A stretch of 64,000 bases of DNA from Lasiosphaeria ovina (taxonomy: Eukaryota; Ascomycota; Sordariomycetes; Sordariales; Lasiosphaeriaceae): NCBI GenBank assembly GCA_033439765.1, contig JAULSN010000003.1, forward strand, positions 1,550,001 to 1,614,000, written 5' to 3'. Below the pieces are notes generated by a model, which saw only the letters and a list, made by a program, of their open reading frames with translations, was not told the DNA's origin and did no database searches. The position numbers were made by a program, and so were the translations under genes. How positions within the stretch are numbered: position 1 is the first letter of the stretch; each line of letters opens with the position of its first letter. Shown one piece after another: positions 56,935 to 64,000 of this stretch.

Positions 56935-59900
56935 ATGGGTAAGTCCTACGTCGTCAAAAGCAGAGCTTTGAGGGCCCCAATTCCCCATGCGTCCCTAACA
57001 AGCCATGCTCCCTTCCTGTTGCCATTCCCTTCCCATGCCAGCCAGGCAATCCAAGTCTTGTTAAGCCTAGGTCGCGTGGCCTCGTCGCGTCCTAAGACAC
57101 CATTCGCGACGCGCTGGGCCAATCTGCGAATACCACTATCGTGAGCATTCATTAACTCTGGGTGCCTCGATGACGTGTTACCACATCTTGTAAACCCCCA
57201 AACCTGCCAACCAGCATTCCCGCCGATTCCTACAGCCTGGCTGTAGCTGGAGCTCGTTCTGGGCCTGGTATTGGGCCCAGTGCTGGTTCGTCCTGGTGCT
57301 GGCCGCCTTCTCAAGCCTCCTCGCTCAATGTTCCCCCATCCATGGAGCTGCATTTCGCTGCAGTGTCTTGCGTCCCTTGCCCTGCACTGCCCTGCCTCAT
57401 ACATCCCACCTACATATACACGATCAGAACACCCCTCACCCCCCTCCCCGTGCATGCCATCTCTCCCATCCTGATCCACACGGATACCATCAACCCCCGC
57501 CGCACCCCGAGTGCTGCGCTCTTCAACTTGCAGCTGTCTTCAATCACTTTACTTCTTTCACGTCTTCCTTCAACCCGTCCTCTCATCGTGTCTATTCGAT
57601 TTCAATACTTACTCGGTTGTTTCTAACTTTGGGTCCTCCACAGCTGATTCCGGAGACACGTACCGTCCAGTAAGTTTGATCCCGCTCTCGCTTCACTCTT
57701 GGTTTTCAGGAGTACCAAATATGCCTCTCGGCATATTTCATGGATTCATTTATACGCCACGCCATGCCGACATAGCATCGCGTCATGAATCGCAAATCCG
57801 ACCATGAAAGGGTTAATCCCATCCGGATATCTTGGAGTTCGTTATCTACCCTGGTTACCATGTCCAGACATATTTGTCTCGCTTGAAGGGGTCATTTTTG
57901 GCTCGACGGACAACTGCCTTTGTCCTTGCGGCAAACCTTTCCTATTGTCGTCCCAGATTTGATCGGAACCATGGACATGTTTTGTATTGCGGCCATATAC
58001 TAACACATCGCAGCGTGAGAGGTCGCGCTCTCCCAGACGGGGACGTTCAAGAAGCCCGAACGCCCGCCGATCATTCTCGCCTCGTGATCGATCGCGGAGT
58101 CGAACTCGCAGAAGAAGCCGGTCTCCCATGACTGGACAAGGCGCATCTGTCGGAGGATCAGTCTCGGGTTACGGTGGTGCGCCACAGCGATCTTTCGAAG
58201 ACAGAGCAGCTCACCGAGAGCAAGTCATGAACAACATCCGAGAGACGTCACAGCAGGACCGCCGAGTCTACGTCGGCAATCTGTCGTACGACGTGAAATG
58301 GCACCATCTCAAAGATTTCATGAGACAGGGTATGTTTTTAACCAACCAACGCTACTTGAACCAAGGGCTGTACTAATTCTTACCGATTAGCTGGAGAGGT
58401 TCTCTACGCCGATGTTTTGCTTCTTCCGAATGGAATGTCGAAGGTGGGCGCCTACAAGTGATTTGGCTGGTTCTTTTGTGGTTTCCCTTGCTTTCGGTCA
58501 TTTGATGGAATGTTGGATTGACGGGTCGGGACTTTGTCCATGGATTTTGTAGGGATGCGGGTAAGTCTAATCCTCTCCCTCCCCGGGGCGCTGCCGCCGC
58601 GCGGTTTGCGAACCTTTTGCTAACTTTTTGTTTTCAGAATTGTGGAGTATGCAACGAGAGAGCAAGCTCAAAACGCCGTTGCGACACTCAGCAATCAAAA
58701 CCTGATGGGCCGGCTTGTCTATGTTCGCGAGGCAAGTTTATGTACCAAAAGTCAATGACGGAGCTTCTTGCTAAACTTTGGACAGGATCGTGAAGCCGAA
58801 CCTCGATTTGGCCCTCCGGGTGGCGCTGCCCGCGGCGGATTCAACGGTAGCCCCGCGATGGCTGGAGGCTATGGCGGCGGCCCGGGTTTCAACCCCGGAA
58901 TGCCCGGCGGCGGCGGTGCTGGAGGAGGAGCAGGAGGAGCCGGCGGCGGCCGTCAGATCTATGTTTCCAACGTTTGTTACCTCCTCTCCCCATTATCCTT
59001 TTTATTCCCCGCGCGTCATTATACTAACCAGCCACCGCAGCTACCATACACTGTCGGCTGGCAAGATCTGAAGGATCTATTCCGGCAGGCCGGTAAGTAA
59101 TCAGCCCTCGGAGCCGCCTTGGGGAGTTTGCTGACAAGTTAAATTTGTCATTCAGCCCGTACGGGTGGCGTCATTCGCGCCGATGTTCACCTTGGACAAG
59201 ACGGTCGGCCCAAAGGCTCTGGTATTGTGGTCTTTGAGACCCCAGACGATGCGCGAAATGCTATTCAGCAATTCAACGGCTATGATTGGCAAGGCCGTAT
59301 GCTTGAAGTCCGCGAAGATCGCTTTGCTGGCGCTGGTGTTGGCGTTGGAGGATATGGCCGCGGCGGCTTTGGCGGCGCTGGTCGCGGAGCCTTCGGTGGC
59401 GGTGGTTTTGGTGGCCGTGGAGGATTCGGCGGTGGCCGTGGAGGATTTGGTTATCAAGCTCGTGGTGGATACGGAGGTGTAGGCGGCGGACCTGGATTCG
59501 AAGCCCCGGGTGGTGGTGCCCCAGCGGCACCTAACCCATTCACCGACTTCGCCACTTCGGGCACTGAGAGATGCGAGATCATCTACGTCCGCAACGTAAG
59601 CCATCACCCCTGTTCATATCTTTCACTCCCTTTCCCTTCCTCTTCTCCCCAACACCTGGACCTTAGCTAACCATCCCGCAGCTCCCCTGGTCTACGAGCA
59701 ATGATGATCTTGTCGAGCTCTTCTCGACCATCGGTAAGGTCGAGCAAGCGGAGATTCAGTACGAACCAAGTGGCCGATCCCGCGGTACCGGCGTGGTCAG
59801 GTTCGACAGTGTGGAAACGGCGGAAACGGCGATCACCAAATTCCAGGGATACCAATATGGCGGACGTCCGCTTGGCCTGAGCTTTGTGAAATACACCACG

Positions 59901-59966
59901 CCCGGCACTGGAGACAGCATGGACACCGATCCTCTTGTTGGCCTCACGCAAGACCAGATCATGTAG
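56935..59966 (+). CDS. GBP2: Gbp2/Hrb1-type SR-like protein with three RRMs
   Basis: In yeast Gbp2 and Hrb1 bind nascent mRNA with TREX and check spliced transcripts before export. Ten exons are inferred: 56935-56938, 57644-57669, 58014-58329, 58391-58443, 58553-58560, 58638-58731, 58786-58971, 59041-59092, 59156-59595 and 59682-59966, giving 487 aa. The N-terminus, [10 protein letters not shown] then [14 protein letters not shown], is an RS domain. RRM1 (about 94-170) has [13 protein letters not shown] Gly-rich linker leads to RRM2 (about 223-300, RQIYVSNLPYTVGW). A second Gly/Phe/Arg-rich linker (RGG-like) leads to RRM3 (about 386-465, [18 protein letters not shown]). The start exon supplies only ATGG, one exon is 8 nt, and the intron at 58732-58785 starts GC. 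Every junction keeps the frame and RRM homology. Introns 1 and 2 are long (705 and 344 nt), which may allow splicing-based autoregulation. Confidence 0.85.
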
Positions 59967-62591
59967 GGCGAGATACGGGCCGACGTTGTTTCATGCGCTG
60001 TGAGCTAATCCTTCCTGGACTTCGGCAACCATTGGCTTCCGGTCTTCGACAAAAATTACGAATGGCGCATTCCTACGCTCTTCAACATTACTCGATATGG
60101 AAGCCCGTTGGTTCCTTTTTTTGGTGAGGGAAGCTATCATCGCCGTCTTCTTTTCCTTCGCACTCCTGAAGTCTTCACCGGTTACGATGATTTCCTTGTA
60201 CGTTTTGTCACAAAATAACCCACCCCGTCAATCCCGAAAGACAGCATAACAGGACTCGCCAGCGCCTAGCTGTAATATTGTAGAGCGTTTGCTCAGGGAG
60301 GATAGTCTGGTATGAAAGAGCTAGCTGTGAGGCTCGCTTCTAGCCTTCGGCATCTCAAACGAATCTCGAGCGAACTCACGAACGCGAGAGTTTTGACACT
60401 AATGTTTCTGTTTTGCGCGTTCGGGGTTTACATTCACTTGGGTTCCCGTGAAAATGGAAATCGGACGGCTTTACGCTAGAATGAACACTCAAATAGCATC
60501 TGATTCTCCCGCTGATGGTGGGCGTTCGGTGGAAGGTATCGGGTAGCTGTATGTGTGTTATTGGCGTTGTTTCGTGAAAGACTTTCGGTGGTAGGCAGAC
60601 ATTGATGAGAGTGCATGAAGCAAGACGTAGGATCTTTCCGGCAGTGTCGGGCGCCTAAGGTACAGGCGTGACTGACGTTGTGCCTTGATGTGTGGTGTGT
60701 GGGTTACATCTTATCTTGCGGGTCTAACTGCCTCGTCTACGCAGCTCGATAACAACATGGTAGTACTACTTTTGATGGAGACGATGGAAGCCAGCCATCG
60801 CTTCAACATCGATTCTGGGTTGAAGGGAATAGCGCGTCTTTTGGAAAGTCACAGCCGCGAGAGTATTGTGCTGGAATTCGCCATTTTCGTGGGCCTTATT
60901 CCTGTGTCCAAGGACGACAATGGGGGAGCACACAGTTCACGCCGGAGTCCCAAAACGCAAATCCCAACTGTCCCTGGTTGCCCATTCACCCTACTACTTT
61001 CGTCACCCACAGCAGCACAAGCGACATTTTATTCCTGTGCCTGGGTTGTTACCGTCGTTACATATCACCCACCGCACAACATTGCTTCAGCATATGGCCG
61101 TCTCGGCGAACTGTACCTGGCCAGCGAAAACCAGAGGCGATGTTGTTTGTCAAGAATCGACCCAGGGGTCTAACCCCAGCAACCGATTATCCCCGCATAT
61201 ACCGGTCTGGTAGTCCTTCCCGCCGCCGCCTCGGTTCCGAGCGCAGTTTACCACATGTTGCGACACCAAGCAGCATTAACGCCCGAGTCGATACCAGGCG
61301 GTTTCGTTCCCATCCAGCGAGCAATCGGTGGTAAAGACAGTATGACACACGGTTACAATATCGCTACCCCTGCAAGCCTCGCAGATAATAGGGTTGCTCA
61401 TCTACCTACACAAGGTTGAAGAACGGTTCGGGAGTGCAAATTGACTGAAACCATGGGGACAACACGAGGACTTTCAGGGTACACCTGAACCAGCGCCTCT
61501 GTGAACATGAGGAGTACCCAAGAAAGTTGGCATATAATAGAGAATAACATAGAGTACAGGATAAAGGCTAGGTAGATGATCAAAATGAGAATTATGTCTG
61601 GACTATTAAGGCGTCTCTACCCACCCACACTGCCCACACTGCCCACACTGTGTAGTACATGGAGCTCCGGACCTACCTCACTTACCTACTGAACCTCAGG
61701 CACCTAAATACCTACTCGGGTACCCAAAAGCCTGCTTTTTGTATTTGACCGCCATGTGCCGAATCTTTCGCGGTATCTGCTAATAAACCGGCCTGCGAAA
61801 GTCATTATACACTAGAGCGTGTCAGAAAGAGAGGGACGCTTGGCATTTTGGGCTACGGTTTAACGCAATCAACGAATGTGTCTTGTGTATGGGCTATAGT
61901 CTGGGCAGACGTTGGCGGAACTTAGAAAAGACTTTCTTGAAATACTCAGTTACTATACTAAACTTATATATGATACCTTATACATCCATGGTTTCCCAAG
62001 GTATGTCTATAACGAAGGGAGAGTAAAAGGGGGGATTGTTACAAGACAGCTGCAACGATTTCGTGAGTTTTGACTGCCGGGTATAGAACGCGAAGAGTAG
62101 GTAGACATTGTCAGGTGGGTTAAAAACACACAGGTACCTAGATAAGGCGGACCAACGCCGGTAAAAATATCACAACGCCCTGTTCAGGTCCATTCCTAGA
62201 ATATTTCGTTATATAGTACTAATACGATGCCTGAAGGTAGTTATACATCTCATCAGAAAATCTAATTATAGAAGTCCCTCATTGAAGCGGACGAAATATA
62301 ATATATACCTCATCACAGGATCTGCGCAACCTTCAAGATCTCCGTTCATATGATGCTTTTATTACGCCATCGTTGATATGATAAAAATGCACCCAAACCA
62401 TTGGATCAGAACGTGATAACTGAGGTACCTGATTAACGTAGGTGGCCAATATTGCACAACCCCTTCCATTCGCCCAAATATATTTGCTACTCTCTTTTTA
62501 GAACGAGAGAGAGCCGGTATATTTGGACCCACCAACTCACTGCCTAACGGGTTACGCCATATATCTGTCTAGTTGCAACAGAACATGATTC
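59967..62591. other. 2.6-kb convergent intergenic region
   Basis: This lies between the 3' ends of the GBP2-like gene (+) and SRP14 (-). No convincing gene was found. It holds a triple CCCACACTG tandem repeat at 61624-61650, TACCT/ACCTCA-type words at 61663-61722, and A+T-rich sequence from about 61900 to 62550. Confidence 0.4.
61624..61650 (+). repeat. CCCACACTG tandem repeat, three exact copies
   Basis: The 9-bp unit CCCACACTG is repeated at 61624-61632, 61633-61641 and 61642-61650, in gene-free DNA. Confidence 0.95.
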
Positions 62592-63173
62592 TCAAGAAGC
62601 GACTGCGGTCTGCTGGGCCCCTCCCTTCTTCTTCTTCGCCTTTGCTTTCCTCTTGGTACGATCGCGCGGCTTCAGGGCGAGCATTCCTGCCTTGCATACC
62701 TCGGCATATCGCCCGTAGAAAGCGTCCAGGTCGCTGGGCTCGACAACGGTTGACAGCTTGACCTTATCTGCACGTCTGGGCTTGGACTTTCCATTGGACG
62801 CACGGATTAGGACGGGCAAGGGACCATCAACATTCAAACCCGGGAAATGGTCTGCTGCTGAGGGCTCAGGGATGTCCTGGCCATAGGAAACTGAGGATTG
62901 AAGTTAGTGATTCGGAGTCTTTGGCATCAACCGCCGACCACCTCAAGGCACAACGCTCTCCCGCCACGCGTCGCGAAGAGAACCATAACGTGAAGTGGGA
63001 AGTTATCATACATCTCTTCTGGGTCAGGCAGATTTTCCCATGATCTTTGTTCTTGCGTGAGCTGAAGAGCTCCGCGAGCTTGATAAAGAACTGGAGACAC
63101 CGAAAGTTAGTAATTTATCATCGGTAAATTTGGTGGGGCTCAAGCCAACCTCGTCGTGTGTTAAATGGTCCAT
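62592..63173 (-). CDS. SRP14: Signal recognition particle 14-kDa subunit
   Basis: SRP14 is part of the SRP Alu domain that slows translation while the ribosome is taken to the ER. Exons are 63173-63150, 63090-63012 and 62890-62592 (phase 0, then phase 1), giving 133 aa. The assembled protein runs MDHLTHDE, FFIKLAELFSSRKNKDHGKI, LTQKRFSYGQDIPEP, PLPVLIRASNGKSK, VKLSTVVEPSDLDAFYGRYA and a lysine-rich tail (KRKAKAKKKK). These are the SRP14 fold and RNA-binding basic tail. The first exon is 24 nt. It is divergent from the SGD1-like gene (317 bases). Confidence 0.93.
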
Positions 63174-63490
63174 GGTGCCGCGATTACCGCCCGGCAACAA
63201 GGTGTCTTATATGCCGCGTTCAGGAATCGGTGGAGGCTCTGGGATAGGGAATTGCGGGCGTGAAGCACCATGAAGAGTTGCCCCACCAAATGATTGACGT
63301 TGCCGTTCAGGTGGATGTGGGGTCAGGCTCCTCATTTTAGCTCTGTTCTCAGCCTTTTTGCCCCCACTAGCTACCCCTGAAAACGGGACTGGGCCCCACA
63401 TAGACTTTTTTGAGATCGGACCTGAAAGCGTAAAAAGAAAAGTTGAAAGACTTCTTTCTGGGCCTGATATTAGGGTCTACTACACGAACA
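63174..63490. promoter_or_regulatory. Bidirectional promoter, SRP14 / SGD1-like gene
   Basis: This compact 317-base region separates divergent start codons and has no coding signal. Shared regulation of two growth-related genes is plausible but inferred. Confidence 0.4.
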
Positions 63491-64000
63491 ATGGCACCAC
63501 CTAGGATGAAGAACCTGGGTCCGCAACTACCCCTGCACTTTTTGAAAGAGCTAGGTGTGCTAGGTACGTCTCCCACAGCGGAAACATCTCCCTGGCATTG
63601 CCTACTCACATGGCGCAGAGTCGCAGGGAAAGCAAGGACGCGATAAACGACATTCCCTGTTAAGGAAAGACCAGCGCAAGGCCGACAGACGACAGAAGAG
63701 AGACCACCGGGTCACTGCGTCTCAAACCCATGCCGAGCGCGCAAATCCAAAACAACACGCCAGTTCTTCAGGGAGAGCCACTAAGGTGGCGGCGTCCCCT
63801 GTCGTGACACTTAGAAAACCTGAAAGTCGGCCAACCTCGAAACAGAAAATACCTGATCTCGAAGAGGACATCGAAGACGATATCGATCTCGAAGAGGACG
63901 ACGACGATGAGGAGGAAGATATTCCTTCTTACGAGGTGTCTGACGAGAAAGAAGCGCCCCCAACTTCCTCAAAACCATCTCTACCAAAGTACGTGAAGGA
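63491..64000 (+). CDS. SGD1: Probable SGD1/NOM1 nucleolar protein, 3'-truncated
   Basis: Only the disordered N-terminus is in the window. Exons are 63491-63563 and 63619 to beyond the edge, joined in phase 1 (GTACGT...GCGCAG). The protein begins MAPPRMKNLGPQLPLHFLKE, then a Lys/Arg-rich stretch (LLRKDQRKADRRQKRDHR). A long Asp/Glu run follows (DLEEDIEDDIDLEEDDDDEE). This order (short GP-L-P-L-LKELG start, basic stretch, acidic stretch) is like fungal Sgd1, whose MIF4G and MA3 domains act in 18S rRNA processing. Those domains lie outside the window, so the identification is tentative. Another acidic nucleolar protein is possible. Confidence 0.6.

Noticed and set aside
59152..59607. A Thr/Ser/Ala-rich minus-strand frame
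   Set aside because: It is the antisense of the Gly-rich linker between RRM2 and RRM3 of the GBP2-like gene.

Overview
This window looks like nuclear DNA of a filamentous ascomycete (Pezizomycotina, most likely a Sordariomycete). The evidence is many short introns (mostly about 50-110 nt) with GTAAGT/GTATGT-like donors and CTAAC-type branch sites, single-copy eukaryotic housekeeping genes on both strands, a Fus3/Kss1-class MAP kinase, and a pair of short non-autonomous DNA transposons. I saw no bacterial operons, tRNA or rRNA genes, CRISPR arrays or phage genes. The genus cannot be fixed from the sequence alone.

Layout, left to right: a 5'-truncated SAP1/spastin-type AAA ATPase (+); mitochondrial ribosomal protein uS17m (-); MITE copy 1; SPIN90/Ldb17 Arp2/3 activator (-); Lro1-type PDAT (-); NatC acetyltransferase NAA30/MAK3 (+); a DUF1917/Bles03 protein (-); diphthine methylesterase DPH7 (+); exportin-5/MSN5 (+); a 104-aa single-pass membrane protein of unknown role (-); COPII coat SEC24 (+); a 3.4-kb gene-poor stretch; Fus3/Kss1-type MAPK (+); TLDc protein OXR1 (-); MITE copy 2; uroporphyrinogen-III synthase HEM4 (-) divergent from sulfhydryl oxidase ERV1 (+); a damaged pyruvate decarboxylase (+); tRNA acetylation adaptor TAN1 (+); a 4-kb gene-free stretch; a phosphotransferase-fold protein with a degenerate active site (+); SGT1/ecdysoneless (-); SMC6 (+); COQ9 (-); a 5.3-kb gene-free stretch; a Gbp2/Hrb1-type three-RRM protein with tiny exons (+); SRP14 (-); and the 5' end of a probable SGD1/NOM1 nucleolar gene (+) running off the right edge.

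The genes do not form a pathway cluster. They are ordinary core functions: lipid storage, secretion (SEC24, SRP14), nuclear transport (MSN5), translation and tRNA/eEF2 modification (DPH7, TAN1, uS17m), genome maintenance (SMC6), mitochondrial cofactors (HEM4, ERV1, COQ9) and signalling (MAPK). Divergent pairs such as HEM4/ERV1 and SRP14/SGD1 probably share promoters.

The unusual content is structural. It includes a two-copy 281-283 bp MITE family with matching short motifs scattered through the intergenic DNA. Three GC-AG introns are supported by reading frame. The Gbp2-like gene has coding exons of 4, 26 and 8 nt. The pyruvate decarboxylase has lost key cofactor-binding residues and its frame. 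There are exact tandem micro-duplications upstream of SEC24, and long gene-free intervals next to a MAPK gene and an RNA-binding protein gene. No new multi-gene system was recognised. Splice sites were placed by reading frame and family similarity, not by transcripts.
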